DNA of 64,000 bases, taken from NCBI RefSeq assembly GCF_033659955.1, contig NZ_JARUJP010000001.1, positions 248,001 to 312,000 on the forward strand, in the 5' to 3' direction. Within the stretch, counting starts at the first letter, position 1. Each line of letters starts with the position of its first letter. Positions 43,357-52,869 of this stretch are shown piece by piece. Origin of the DNA: Clostridium_AM tanneri (GTDB taxonomy: Bacteria > Bacillota > Clostridia > Clostridiales > Clostridiaceae). A program made the position numbers and the translations under genes. The notes under the pieces were generated by a model that was not told the DNA's origin, made no database searches, and saw nothing but the letters and a program-made list of their open reading frames with translations.

Positions 43357-44385
43357 CTAGTAAACTACTATTTTAGGAACATATATACTATTAAACAGCA
43401 ACAAACAGTAGTCATCACTCATGCCTGATATATAATCTGCAACCCCTCTATACAATCCCTCTTCCTCTACAATATTAATATAGAGTTCTGGCATTTTATT
43501 AGGATTTTTAATAAAATAATTGAAAACCTGTTCTAATACAAACTTTGCCTTTTCTCTTTCTGTTTTCAACACATTTCCCATGTAAATCTTTTTAAACATG
43601 AACCCTCTAAGCTCCATTAATGCACTACCTATTTCTTCACTTAGAGAAACCTTTATTATTCCCTTGTTTATATTATTTATAGTATTATAAATACAATCTT
43701 TTACTAATGTATCTATTCTTTCACTATGACTTTTTCCAAGTATTTTAACAGAACTTATAGGTAGCTCTTCCTCTCTTAATAACTCTGCTCTAATAGAGTC
43801 ATCAATATCATGGTTTACATAGGCAATTTTATCACTATATCTAACTACCTGCCCCTCTAGCGTAAAGGATTCTGAATTTGCATTGGAAAATCCACTGTGA
43901 TGTAATATGCCATCTAAAACTTCTTTAGTAAGATTTAACCCTAAACCCTGTCTCTCTATTTTAGTTAAAACTCTTATACTATTTTCATTATGTCTAAACC
44001 CTCCTGGTACAAGTTCATCTAAAACTTCTTCACCATTGTGAGCAAATGCCACATGTCCTATATCATGCCCCATAGCTATAGCTTCCACCAAATCTTCGTT
44101 AATGCCTATTCCCCTTGCTATGGTCTTTCCTATTTGAGCCACCTCAAGAGTATGAGTTAGCCTTGTTCTATAATGGTCTCCCCAGGTTTTTATATACACC
44201 TGTGTTTTATGTTTAAGTCTTCTAAAAGACTTGCTATGTATTATTCTATCTCTGTCTACCATAAATGCAGTTCTTATTTCATCATCTTCCTCTTTAATTC
44301 CCCTTCCTCTTGAAGCTGAAGAAAAGGCTGCTTCATTTATTAGTATTAGTCTTTCTCTTTCTTCTATTGTTTTTCTTAAAATCAT
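43357..44385 (-). CDS. dgt: deoxyguanosinetriphosphate triphosphohydrolase-like protein
   Basis: The 342-residue HD-domain enzyme has SFRRLKHKTQVYI, THTLEVAQIGKTIARG and AMGHDIGHVAFAHNGE, the metal-binding H..HD..D set of dNTP triphosphohydrolases. It removes triphosphate from dGTP or other dNTPs. AAGGTGATG leads to ATG 44385, inside a slightly longer frame from 44394. It lies upstream of dnaG on the same strand, 291 bases apart. That gap has no credible gene. Confidence 0.9.
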   Translation of the reverse strand: MILRKTIEERERLILINEAAFSSASRGRGIKEEDDEIRTAFMVDRDRIIHSKSFRRLKHKTQVYIKTWGDHYRTRLTHTLEVAQIGKTIARGIGINEDLVEAIAMGHDIGHVAFAHNGEEVLDELVPGGFRHNENSIRVLTKIERQGLGLNLTKEVLDGILHHSGFSNANSESFTLEGQVVRYSDKIAYVNHDIDDSIRAELLREEELPISSVKILGKSHSERIDTLVKDCIYNTINNINKGIIKVSLSEEIGSALMELRGFMFKKIYMGNVLKTEREKAKFVLEQVFNYFIKNPNKMPELYINIVEEEGLYRGVADYISGMSDDYCLLLFNSIYVPKIVVY

Positions 44386-44508
44386 AAACATCACCTTTTA
44401 AAATTATTCTATATATATATTTAAAACTCCTTTTTTTATCCTAAATGTATATTATAAAAAGTTGAATAATATTATTATAAGGAAATAGCTTTTTAAGGAG
44501 TGTTAGAA

Positions 44509-45576
44509 GTGCCTTATCCCGCTAAGCAATCTAATTTAGATTTATTATCTGAAGAAAATGTAAAAAAATACGTACTTCCCAAATACAACCTACAGCAGGC
44601 ACAAGTGGAAAGAGTTAAATTTAAAGATACAGATAAACAAAGAGCTGTATATAAAGTAGACTCAATTAATTCAACCTATTGTTTAAAAAAAGTATACTTT
44701 TCTAGAGAAGAATTGCTTTTTGTTTATTCTGCTGTAGAGTGGTTATTTCGGAACGGAATAAACGTTCCTAAAATACTTCCAACAGACGATAAAGGACGTT
44801 TTGCAAAGTACAGTGGCATGCTGTTTATATTAACTCCATGGATACAGGGTACTAAATGCAACTTTGACAATAAAGAGCATGTGTTAAAATCTATAAATCA
44901 CCTTGCACTTATGCATAACGTTGGAGAAAGTTTTGTTCCCATAGAAGGAAGTGCTGTAAGAACAAATTTTCAAGATCTCTCTGGTTCTATTAATAAACAC
45001 TTTGAACAACTTCTTTCTTGTTCAAACTTAGCCTTTAAACATGGAGATAAATTTTCTAAAACCTTTTTACAACACTTTGAAACCAACTCACTGCTTGCTC
45101 AAATATCTACACAAGTATGTTCAACTATAAACAATAATAATCTAATGGCCTCACTATGTCATTTAGATTATGTAAATAAAAACATAATTTTTGATGAAAA
45201 TAATCAGCTATGGGTAATAGATTTTGATAAATGCAGCATGGATTACTGTACCCACGACATATCTTATTTTCTTAGAAGACTTTTAAAGAGAGACAAGACT
45301 AATTGGAATGTGGAATTTGCAATAGATTGTTTCGATTCCTACGAAAAGGTTCGTCCTCTGAACTTAGATGAATATAAGTATATACTGTCATATCTATCCT
45401 TTCCTCAAAAATTCTGGAAAATTACAAGAGATTATTATAATAATATTAGAAAATGTAATCATAATTCATTTTTATATTTACTAAAGAAAGCAGCGGCCAA
45501 TGATGAAGCACATTTAGATTTTACTATACAACTAGGTAAGTTTATTGAAAATAAATTTTCTACTAAAATAACATAA
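44509..45576 (+). CDS. CotS-family spore coat protein (kinase-like fold)
   Basis: The 355 residues have an aminoglycoside-phosphotransferase-like fold: YCLKKVYFS for the nucleotide lysine, LCHLDYVNKNIIF (catalytic loop, HxDxxxxN) and WVIDFDKCSMDY (metal Asp). CotS, CotI and YtaA belong here and are coat proteins in Bacillus. Some members act as kinases on coat proteins. AAGGAG sets the GTG start at 44509; a GTG at 44500 overlaps the binding site. It points to sporulation in this organism. Confidence 0.85.
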   Translation: MPYPAKQSNLDLLSEENVKKYVLPKYNLQQAQVERVKFKDTDKQRAVYKVDSINSTYCLKKVYFSREELLFVYSAVEWLFRNGINVPKILPTDDKGRFAKYSGMLFILTPWIQGTKCNFDNKEHVLKSINHLALMHNVGESFVPIEGSAVRTNFQDLSGSINKHFEQLLSCSNLAFKHGDKFSKTFLQHFETNSLLAQISTQVCSTINNNNLMASLCHLDYVNKNIIFDENNQLWVIDFDKCSMDYCTHDISYFLRRLLKRDKTNWNVEFAIDCFDSYEKVRPLNLDEYKYILSYLSFPQKFWKITRDYYNNIRKCNHNSFLYLLKKAAANDEAHLDFTIQLGKFIENKFSTKIT

Positions 45577-45629
45577 ACTTAATTATTAAGCACTCAGTAA
45601 ATTTCTACTTTTACTTAAAAACACTAAAA

Positions 45630-45666
45630 GTTAAAAAGCAGTTGGTATCGCCAGCTGCTTTTTAAC
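45630..45666. terminator. bidirectional terminator between cotS-like and ppdK
   Basis: A 16-bp stem with one G-U pair (45630-45645 with 45651-45666) has a 5-base loop. It is A/T-rich at the base on both sides. Confidence 0.85.
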
Positions 45667-45669
45667 CTT

Positions 45670-48303
45670 TTAGTATCTTTTATTTTTAACCTGTGCTTGT
45701 GCTGCAGCTAATCTTGCTACAGGAACCCTAAATGGCGAACAGGATACGTAATCTAATCCGATATTATGACAAAACTCAACAGAGGATGGATCTCCGCCAT
45801 GCTCACCACAAATTCCAAGGTGAATATCTGGCCTTGTCATCTTTCCTAGTTCCACTGCCATTGTAACTAGTTTACCTACTCCTACCTGATCTAACTTCTG
45901 GAATGGGTCAAACTCATATATCTTTTTATCATAATAATCCTTTAAGAACTTTCCAGCATCATCTCTTGAGAACCCAAAGGTCATTTGAGTAAGATCATTG
46001 GTTCCAAAGGAGAAAAATTCAGCCTCTTTAGCTATTTGATCTGCTGTAAGTGCTGCTCTTGGTATTTCTATCATAGTACCAACCATATATTTTAGTTCAA
46101 TTCCCTCTTCGGCTATCACTTCATCAGCAATTCTTACAATAATATCCTTAACAAACTTTAATTCTTTTAACTCGCCAACAAGTGGTATCATTATTTCTGG
46201 GACTATATCATACCCTTTTTCCCTTTTTACATGTATAGCAGCTTCTATTATAGCTCTAGTCTGCATCTCTGCTATTTCTGGATAGGATACTGGCAGACGA
46301 CAACCTCTGTGTCCCATCATAGGGTTAAACTCGTGCAGTGACTCAACTGTTGTCTTTAATTCCCCAAAACTCAGTCCCATCTCCTTAGCTAAATCTCTTA
46401 CATCCTTATCTGCCTGTGGTAAGAATTCATGAAGTGGGGGATCTAACAATCTAATAGTCACCGGCCTATTCTCCATGGCTTCATAAATTCCTATGAAATC
46501 CTCTTTTTGCATTGGAAGTAACTTATCTAAAGCTTTTCTTCTTTGTTCTTCTGTTTTTGATAATATCATCTCTCTAACTGCTGGTATTCTATCCTCATCA
46601 AAGAACATGTGCTCAGTTCTGCAAAGTCCTATACCTTCAGCGCCGTATCTAATTGCCTGCTCAGCGTCTCTAGGTGTATCTGCATTAGTCCTAACCTTCA
46701 ATGCTCTAATTTCATCTGCCCAGTTCATAAACTTTCCGAAATATCCACTCATCTCAGGTTCCACAGTCTTAATTGCTTCACCATAAACATTTCCAGTACT
46801 TCCGTCAAGAGATATATAATCTCCTTCTTGATATACTTTATCTCCTACTTCAAAAATTTTAGCATCTTCATTTATTCTTATGTCACTGCATCCAGCTATA
46901 CAGCAAGTTCCCATTCCTCTAGAAACAACTGCTGCATGGGAGGTCATTCCCCCTCTAGCAGTAAGTATGCCCTCTGCTGCTACCATTCCTTCTATATCCT
47001 CTGGGGATGTTTCTCGTCTTACTAATATTACCTTTTCACCTTGCTCATGATGCATTTTAGCTTCCTCTGCAGTAAAATAAACTTTACCACAAGCTGCCCC
47101 TGGTGAGGCTGGAAGTCCTTTAGCTATTACTTGAGCACTCTTCAATTCTTTTTCACTAAATTTGGGATGTAAAAGAGAATCTAATTGCTTAGGATCAACC
47201 TTTAGCATAGCTTCTTTCTTAGATATGAGCCCTTCTTCTACCATTTCAACGGCTATCTTTAGTGCAGCTTGTGCTGTTCTTTTACCATTTCTTGTTTGCA
47301 GAAAGTACAACTTACCTTGTTCAATAGTAAACTCCATATCCTGCATATCTTTGTAATGCTTTTCCAGATTCTCAGCCATTTCTACAAATTGCTTGTAACA
47401 ATCCGGTAAATCCTGCTGCATCCTTGAAATTGGATGAGGGGTTCTTATTCCTGCAACAACATCTTCTCCCTGTGCATTTATTAGATACTCACCAAATATA
47501 ACTTTTTCTCCTGTTGCTGGGTTTCTAGTAAATGCAACTCCTGTTCCGGATGTATCTCCCATATTACCAAATACCATTGACTGGACATTTACTGCTGTGC
47601 CCCAATCTCCTGGTATATCATTTAATCTTCTATATACTACAGCTCTTGGGTTATCCCATGAACTAAATACAGCTGTTATGGCTTCTAAAAGCTGTTCCTT
47701 TGGCTCCTGTGGAAATTCTTTTCCCATTTCCTTTTCATATAGAACCTTGTACTTTTTGACAATATCCTTTAAATCAGAAGCAGTTAATTCTGTATCAAAT
47801 TTAACCCTCTTCAGCTCTTTAACCTCATCTAGTATATCTTCAAATTTTCTCTTTTCAATCCCCATAACAACATCAGAGAACATCTGAATGAATCTTCTGT
47901 AAGAATCGTAGGCAAATCTTTCGTTATTGGTAAGGTTTTTTAATCCTTCTACTGTTTTATCATTGAGACCTAGGTTTAATATAGTGTCCATCATGCCAGG
48001 CATAGAAGCTCTTGCCCCAGATCTTACTGATACAAGTAGAGGATTCTGTATACTACCTAGTTTTTTACCAGTTATTTGTTCTATATAAGCTAAAGCTTCA
48101 TAAATTTGAACTATAACTTCCTTCGCTAACTCTTTTCCATCTTCATAGTATTTAGTGCAAGCTTCTGTACTTACTGTAAAACCTTGCGGAACAGGCATGC
48201 CTAAGTTAGTCATTTCAGCTAAATTAGCACCCTTCCCCCCAAGTAAGTTTTTCATAGCAGCATTACCTTCATTAAAGAGATATACATACTTTCTACTTAC
48301 CAT
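45670..48303 (-). CDS. ppdK: pyruvate, phosphate dikinase
   Basis: This interconverts pyruvate, ATP and Pi with PEP, AMP and PPi. The 877 residues have the N-terminal ATP-grasp part (LLGGKGANLAEMTN, SVRSGARASMPGMMDTILNLG), the phosphohistidine segment GGMTSHAAVVSRGMG and the C-terminal PEP/pyruvate barrel (GLCRTEHMFF, GTNDLTQMTFG). Full length. AAGGGGATG precedes ATG 48303. A CcpN-type regulator gene lies directly upstream. The usual PPDK regulatory kinase gene is not in this window. Confidence 0.96.
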   Translation of the reverse strand: MVSRKYVYLFNEGNAAMKNLLGGKGANLAEMTNLGMPVPQGFTVSTEACTKYYEDGKELAKEVIVQIYEALAYIEQITGKKLGSIQNPLLVSVRSGARASMPGMMDTILNLGLNDKTVEGLKNLTNNERFAYDSYRRFIQMFSDVVMGIEKRKFEDILDEVKELKRVKFDTELTASDLKDIVKKYKVLYEKEMGKEFPQEPKEQLLEAITAVFSSWDNPRAVVYRRLNDIPGDWGTAVNVQSMVFGNMGDTSGTGVAFTRNPATGEKVIFGEYLINAQGEDVVAGIRTPHPISRMQQDLPDCYKQFVEMAENLEKHYKDMQDMEFTIEQGKLYFLQTRNGKRTAQAALKIAVEMVEEGLISKKEAMLKVDPKQLDSLLHPKFSEKELKSAQVIAKGLPASPGAACGKVYFTAEEAKMHHEQGEKVILVRRETSPEDIEGMVAAEGILTARGGMTSHAAVVSRGMGTCCIAGCSDIRINEDAKIFEVGDKVYQEGDYISLDGSTGNVYGEAIKTVEPEMSGYFGKFMNWADEIRALKVRTNADTPRDAEQAIRYGAEGIGLCRTEHMFFDEDRIPAVREMILSKTEEQRRKALDKLLPMQKEDFIGIYEAMENRPVTIRLLDPPLHEFLPQADKDVRDLAKEMGLSFGELKTTVESLHEFNPMMGHRGCRLPVSYPEIAEMQTRAIIEAAIHVKREKGYDIVPEIMIPLVGELKELKFVKDIIVRIADEVIAEEGIELKYMVGTMIEIPRAALTADQIAKEAEFFSFGTNDLTQMTFGFSRDDAGKFLKDYYDKKIYEFDPFQKLDQVGVGKLVTMAVELGKMTRPDIHLGICGEHGGDPSSVEFCHNIGLDYVSCSPFRVPVARLAAAQAQVKNKRY

Positions 48304-48373
48304 AAAGAAACATCCCCTTTTTAATTCTCCTTGATTTTATTTATGTTAACGGATATTTATCCGCTCACCTAAA

Positions 48374-49015
48374 CTAACTATTTTCCCCCATCTTTACAAA
48401 TAATCTTGTAATATTAGTCTTTGATACTTTACCTATAATTTTTAAGGACTCTTTGTTACCATCATATACTTTTTCTACTACTGGAAGACTATCAACTTCG
48501 TGTTCCATAATTCTTTGTGCAGCCAGGTATGCAGCGTCTTCTTTTTCTACAAATATTATATTAGGCATTCTAGTCATTATTATGCCTACTGGTACTTTAT
48601 GCATATCAGTTCCACCCATAGCCATCTTTAAAAAGTCTTTTCTTGAAACAGCTCCAGTAAGTACACCGTTGTTTTCTATAAAAAGTGTTCCTACATCGTT
48701 TAGGAATAAATGCACTATTGCATCATATACTGTAGTGTTTTCATCTACCATTATCGGCTTAGACATTATATCTTTTACTTTAATGTTTCTAATATAGTCA
48801 TGTATTAAGCTGTAAGAGGGTCTTTGAGAATACACATACCCAACCTTTGGTTTCGCCTCTAAAATTGCCGTCATAGTAAGTATTGCTAAATCCGGCCTCA
48901 ATGCAGCTCTTGTAACATTTAGTTTTGCAGCCAATTGCTCACTTGTTATTGGCTCAAATTCCTTTACTAATTTAATGATTTGCTCTTGTCTTGGTGATAG
49001 TTTAATGATGTTCAC
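48374..49015 (-). CDS. ccpN: CcpN-family transcriptional repressor with CBS domains
   Basis: The 213 residues have a winged helix (LSPRQEQIIKLVKE, LNVTRAALRPDLAILTM) and two CBS domains (VKDIMSKPIMVDE... and VGIIMTRMPNIIFVEK...). It aligns without a gap at the start with Bacillus CcpN, which represses gluconeogenic genes and senses ATP/ADP. The start is GTG 49015, with GGAGG touching it; homology supports this start. It probably controls the ppdK gene that follows 70 bases on. Confidence 0.88.
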   Translation of the reverse strand: MNIIKLSPRQEQIIKLVKEFEPITSEQLAAKLNVTRAALRPDLAILTMTAILEAKPKVGYVYSQRPSYSLIHDYIRNIKVKDIMSKPIMVDENTTVYDAIVHLFLNDVGTLFIENNGVLTGAVSRKDFLKMAMGGTDMHKVPVGIIMTRMPNIIFVEKEDAAYLAAQRIMEHEVDSLPVVEKVYDGNKESLKIIGKVSKTNITRLFVKMGENS

Positions 49016-49375
49016 CCTCCCTCTTTATCTATAGTTAAGGATATATTAAAATCCAATTTAACAATTAGTATAACATTTATTATATCAGTTTATCTTTGCA
49101 ATAACACTATATATTTATCAATAGTATAGCATTTTTCTACTATGTTGCTGAAACCTTAAATCTAGTAAACACATTGCGGGATGTAATAGAGCATATATAA
49201 ACTTTTGAATTTTATCGCTATCTTATTATTATTATTCATACCAACTGCTTAACTATATCTCTAATTATTCTCTATTAATATATTTTATTTTAAATATTTA
49301 TAATTATGTTACTTGCTTAAATTTTTAAATGTACCATATAAATCCTTAATATATAGTTATATCTATATAAGGAGA
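49016..49375. other. gene-free AT-rich spacer
   Basis: This contains long A/T stretches and no credible gene, promoter pair or folded RNA. It covers the region upstream of ccpN. Confidence 0.55.
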
Positions 49376-49409
49376 AAAGCCAGCAATTTAAATAATATAT
49401 GCTGACTTT
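49376..49409 (-). terminator. probable terminator of the UBA/DUF4342 gene
   Basis: A 10-bp stem with one G-U (AAAGCCAGCA at 49376-49385 with 49400-49409). The minus strand continues TCTCC, so the T run is short. Confidence 0.5.
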
Positions 49410-49427
49410 AAAAATAATTTTTCAATT

Positions 49428-50051
49428 TTATTTCTTATCATCAAAATTCTTATCTTCATAAGTTTCATTTTCACTATCTATGTCCTCAAATTTCACGGTA
49501 TATTGGTAAGTATTTTGCTCTTCCTTATTATCTGATTTACCTGCAAATTTATCTTTAACAGTAGATGCTGCATCAAATACTTTATCTTTTACATCCTTTA
49601 CCGTTTCTTTAACATCTTCCATAGTATCTTTTACTCCACTTTTGATAACTTTGTTCACTATCTCTACTGTTCCATCATCCTTAGTAATCTCAATTGTTAC
49701 TTTAGTAACTACAGCAGTTAAAATTCCTATGGCAATTAGAGGAGGCCATACTAAAAGTGTAAGTGTTGCAGCTATTCCAGCGTTTACAGGGATATCCACC
49801 ACAACTTTATCATCTTTTTTTATTCTTATTCTATTAATGTTTCCCTTTTTAACCAAGTCTTTTAACCAGTTTAAAAAATCATCCTTAGAAGTATAAATGT
49901 TATCCATAGTTGACTGTTGATTTTTCTCAATGTATATTAACGCATCAACTACATTGCCCTCGCAAGCTTCTAACGCTTCTTTTGCTTCAGTATAACTGAC
50001 ACCAGTTCTTTCCCTGACAACATCAATTTTTTCTAATGTAATTTCACCCAT
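49428..50051 (-). CDS. UBA-like plus DUF4342 domain protein
   Basis: The 207 residues start with a UBA/TS-N-like three-helix domain (VVRERTGVSYTEAKEALEACEGNVVDALIYI, about 8-38). A DUF4342 domain follows, with basic strands and a hydrophobic hairpin (AGIAATLTLLVWPPLIAIGILTAVV, about 88-112). The charged, helical tail has VKDxVKE-type repeats. Function unknown; possibly a membrane-peripheral protein. AAGGAGTG precedes ATG 50051. It lies between recO and ccpN. Confidence 0.8.
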   Translation of the reverse strand: MGEITLEKIDVVRERTGVSYTEAKEALEACEGNVVDALIYIEKNQQSTMDNIYTSKDDFLNWLKDLVKKGNINRIRIKKDDKVVVDIPVNAGIAATLTLLVWPPLIAIGILTAVVTKVTIEITKDDGTVEIVNKVIKSGVKDTMEDVKETVKDVKDKVFDAASTVKDKFAGKSDNKEEQNTYQYTVKFEDIDSENETYEDKNFDDKK

Positions 50052-50162
50052 TACTTTCACTCCTTCTTAATAGTGTTAAGCTTTTTTATAATCAATATCC
50101 TGCAATTTTAATAAACTATACTTAAATCATTAAAATATAGGCATTAATACCTTATACACAGT

Positions 50163-50921
50163 TTACCTTTTGTCTTCACTAAATTTTGTTAAGTAGCTGA
50201 GTGTGTCTAAACTTCTAGGCTTTCTAAAGTAACTTTGCTCAATAAATAAAGATAAAACTTTGTAAAGTTCTTTTTTTGTTTCTTCTGACAAGTTAACTCT
50301 ATATACATTTTCTAAAGAAATTTTGGATAGATATTTAAGTGTATTATATGTCGCATAGTTTATGTATATACCATTAACTCTTTCACACTGATCACAAATT
50401 CCTCCTATATACTGCAGACTTATATAGTTGGAAGAATTCATCTTTTTTCTGCAACTACTGCAGTAATCTAAATTAAACCCATAACCTGTAGATTGCAATA
50501 CCTTTATTTCAAAGGCACGAGCTAAGGTTTCTATGTCTACTACATTATCTTTCATTAAATAAAAAGCAGTAACTAAATATCTAAAAAGCTCTCTATTGCT
50601 TTCTTCATCCTGCATAGATATATCCACTAGTTCACAGAAATAAGATGCATAGGTTAACAAATCTAAGTCACTCATTAAATCTTGAAAAGAGTGGATTACT
50701 GAACTTTCATTTATGGTATAAAGGCTTTTTCCTCTATATACTACATAGTCTGCATAACAAAATTGTAATGTGGCAGAAAATAGATTACTTCTATTTTTTT
50801 TAGCACCTCTAGCAATGGTAGATATCTTTCCTAACTTTTCGCTAAAAAGCCAAAGAAGTTTGTCTGATTCCTTTATATCCTGAGTTTTGATTACTACAGC
50901 TCTTGTTTTGAATGTAGACAG
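50163..50921 (-). CDS. recO: DNA repair protein RecO, full length from a CTG start
   Basis: This helps load RecA in the RecFOR pathway. The first ATG in frame (50675) would cut off a third of the protein. Reading upstream in the same frame gives 82 more residues with the RecO N-terminal OB-fold sequence STFKTRAVVIKTQDIKESDK and GKISTIARGAKKNRS. It ends at a CTG at 50921 with GGAGGTG (50927-50933) 5 bases away. No ATG, GTG or TTG lies in frame there. The total of 252 aa is normal. The zinc finger Cys residues are CSSC and CDQC. Confidence 0.9.
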   Translation of the reverse strand: MSTFKTRAVVIKTQDIKESDKLLWLFSEKLGKISTIARGAKKNRSNLFSATLQFCYADYVVYRGKSLYTINESSVIHSFQDLMSDLDLLTYASYFCELVDISMQDEESNRELFRYLVTAFYLMKDNVVDIETLARAFEIKVLQSTGYGFNLDYCSSCRKKMNSSNYISLQYIGGICDQCERVNGIYINYATYNTLKYLSKISLENVYRVNLSEETKKELYKVLSLFIEQSYFRKPRSLDTLSYLTKFSEDKR

Positions 50922-51045
50922 AAAAACACCTCCAGTAAAAATTAGGAATGGGTAAAAAGCTCATCGTTGTACATTCCTAATTATATATAGTATGCCCCAA
51001 TCCTAATATATGTTTCTACTAATTTTCTTGTAAAACTCACAAAGC

Positions 51046-51927
51046 TTACTTATATCCAAGTTCCTTTAAAAGACTAGGACTATCTCTCCACTCTTTCTTA
51101 ACCTTAACCCAAAGCTCTAAATATACCTTAGAGTTTAAGAATTTTTCAATATCTTGTCGTGCATAGGTAGATATTTTCTTAAGCATAGTTCCATTTTTGC
51201 CTATTATTATTCCTTTATGTGAGTCTTTTTCGCATAAAAGAGTAGCGTCAATATGATAAATATTTTTTTCATCTTTTTTCATTGATATAATTTCTACAGC
51301 AATACCATGAGGAACTTCTTGTGATAACAATCTAAGCGCTTTCTCTCTTATGGTTTCCGATATGATAAATCTTTCCTGTTGGTCTGTAATCATATCTTCA
51401 GGATAATATTTTGGGCCTTCTGGCATATACTTGACCATAAGTTTCTTCAGTTCTTCAACATTTTTTCCATTAAGAGCAGATATAGGTATAATTTCAGCAA
51501 AGTTAAATACCTCTGAATAGTTCTTGAGAGTTTCTGCTACTTTATCTGCGGAATTTTCATCAATTTTATTTAGAACTAAAACAACTGGAACGCCGCTTTC
51601 CTTAAGCTGTTCTAGAATATACATATCTCCTTTTCCTACTTCTACTTCTGGAGTAGTTAGAAACAGTACTAAGTCCACTTCTTTAATTGATTCTTGGGCA
51701 ACTTTCACCATATATTCACCAAGTCTGTGTTTTGGCTTATGAATTCCTGGAGTATCCACAAATACTAACTGATAGTCTTCTTCCGTTAATATGGTCTGTA
51801 TATTATTTCTTGTAGTCTGTGGCTTACAAGATACAATAGATAACTTTTCTCCCATTATTCCATTTAATAATGTTGACTTTCCAACGTTTGGTCTTCCTAT
51901 AATTGTCACAAATCCTGATTTAAACAT
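51046..51927 (-). CDS. era: GTPase Era
   Basis: This binds 16S rRNA and helps 30S assembly. The 293 residues have G1 GRPNVGKST (11-19), G2 TTRN, G3 DTPG, G4 NKID, and the C-terminal KH domain (GKNGTMLKKISTYARQDIEKFL). Usual length. AAGGAGAG precedes ATG 51927. It is followed by recO. Confidence 0.96.
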   Translation of the reverse strand: MFKSGFVTIIGRPNVGKSTLLNGIMGEKLSIVSCKPQTTRNNIQTILTEEDYQLVFVDTPGIHKPKHRLGEYMVKVAQESIKEVDLVLFLTTPEVEVGKGDMYILEQLKESGVPVVLVLNKIDENSADKVAETLKNYSEVFNFAEIIPISALNGKNVEELKKLMVKYMPEGPKYYPEDMITDQQERFIISETIREKALRLLSQEVPHGIAVEIISMKKDEKNIYHIDATLLCEKDSHKGIIIGKNGTMLKKISTYARQDIEKFLNSKVYLELWVKVKKEWRDSPSLLKELGYK

Positions 51928-52062
51928 AAATTCTCTCCTTACTTTTGTAAATCTTTTTGGTAAAATTCTTCTATAAGTATTTTTACCTATTACACAATAA
52001 TTATATCTTCAGCTATGTAAATAAATTATAGCACTATTTACATGTATTTCAATGATTTTATT

Positions 52063-52761
52063 TTAACCAAATATTCTGAATAAAAGTGCTGTAATCAACG
52101 TTCCAAATACTCCGCCCACAATAACTTCCAGTATTGAGTGCACTTCTGAATCAACCCTGCTTTGCGCTACAATAAATGCTAGCAAATAGCTCAACATAAC
52201 TACAGTAAGCTGACCAGTACTTAAGGCTATAGTAGTGGCTATAGAAAAGGCTATTGCACTATGGCCACTGGGCATTCCTCCTTTAAGAGGTGTTCCTTCT
52301 CCAAAGATTGCCTTAACTACTATAGTGGTTATAGTTACAATAGCTAATATGATAAATATTGTATAGGGATCTGTAGTCTTTACTTTTTTTATAAGTATAA
52401 AATTTATATACTTTAACTTATCCCAAAATACTATATAACCAACAATTACTGCATTTACAGCAGTTACCAGTACTCCGCCTGCTGCTACGTTTTTTGCTAA
52501 TTTTACAAGTGGATGATAATAATTAGTAGTTGCATCTACAGCAAATTCTATAGCTGTATTCATAAGTTCTGCCATAATAACCATACTTATAGTTATCGTT
52601 ATTGATAGGATTTCTCCCTTACTTAAATCGTAAAAAAAACACCCAGTTAAAACAAGCAGAGCTGCAATCATATGTATTCTCATATTTCTCTGAGTTCTAA
52701 CTGCGTATATAATTCCTTCTATAGCATGATTGAAGCTATCAAGTAGCTTTTTTACCTTCAA
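52063..52761 (-). CDS. dgkA: fusion of diacylglycerol/undecaprenol kinase and PAP2 phosphatase
   Basis: The 232 residues combine two membrane enzymes. Residues 1-115 are DgkA-like (RTQRNMRIHM, then the signature ELMNTAIEFAVD), which phosphorylates undecaprenol or diacylglycerol. Residues 130-232 are a compact PAP2-type lipid phosphatase (GGMPSGHSAIAFS, SRVDSEVHSILEV), which has the PSGH and R..VH motifs. One protein could thus cycle the same lipid. Start: the longest frame begins at 52806, but AGTGGTGAT lies 5 bases before a TTG at 52761, which gives the normal DgkA start MKVKKLLDSF. Confidence 0.85.
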   Translation of the reverse strand: MKVKKLLDSFNHAIEGIIYAVRTQRNMRIHMIAALLVLTGCFFYDLSKGEILSITITISMVIMAELMNTAIEFAVDATTNYYHPLVKLAKNVAAGGVLVTAVNAVIVGYIVFWDKLKYINFILIKKVKTTDPYTIFIILAIVTITTIVVKAIFGEGTPLKGGMPSGHSAIAFSIATTIALSTGQLTVVMLSYLLAFIVAQSRVDSEVHSILEVIVGGVFGTLITALLFRIFG

Positions 52762-52869
52762 TATAATCACCACTCTTTTTTCTAATTGACAATGGACAAT
52801 TAACAATTGTAATTGCCCATTCTTAGTAGTCCTATTGTGCTAGAACTAACAACCAAGCTATTCACCAGC

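Noticed and set aside
50163..50675. RecO as a truncated 170-residue protein
   Set aside because: The same frame continues upstream with RecO homology to a CTG start, so the gene is complete.
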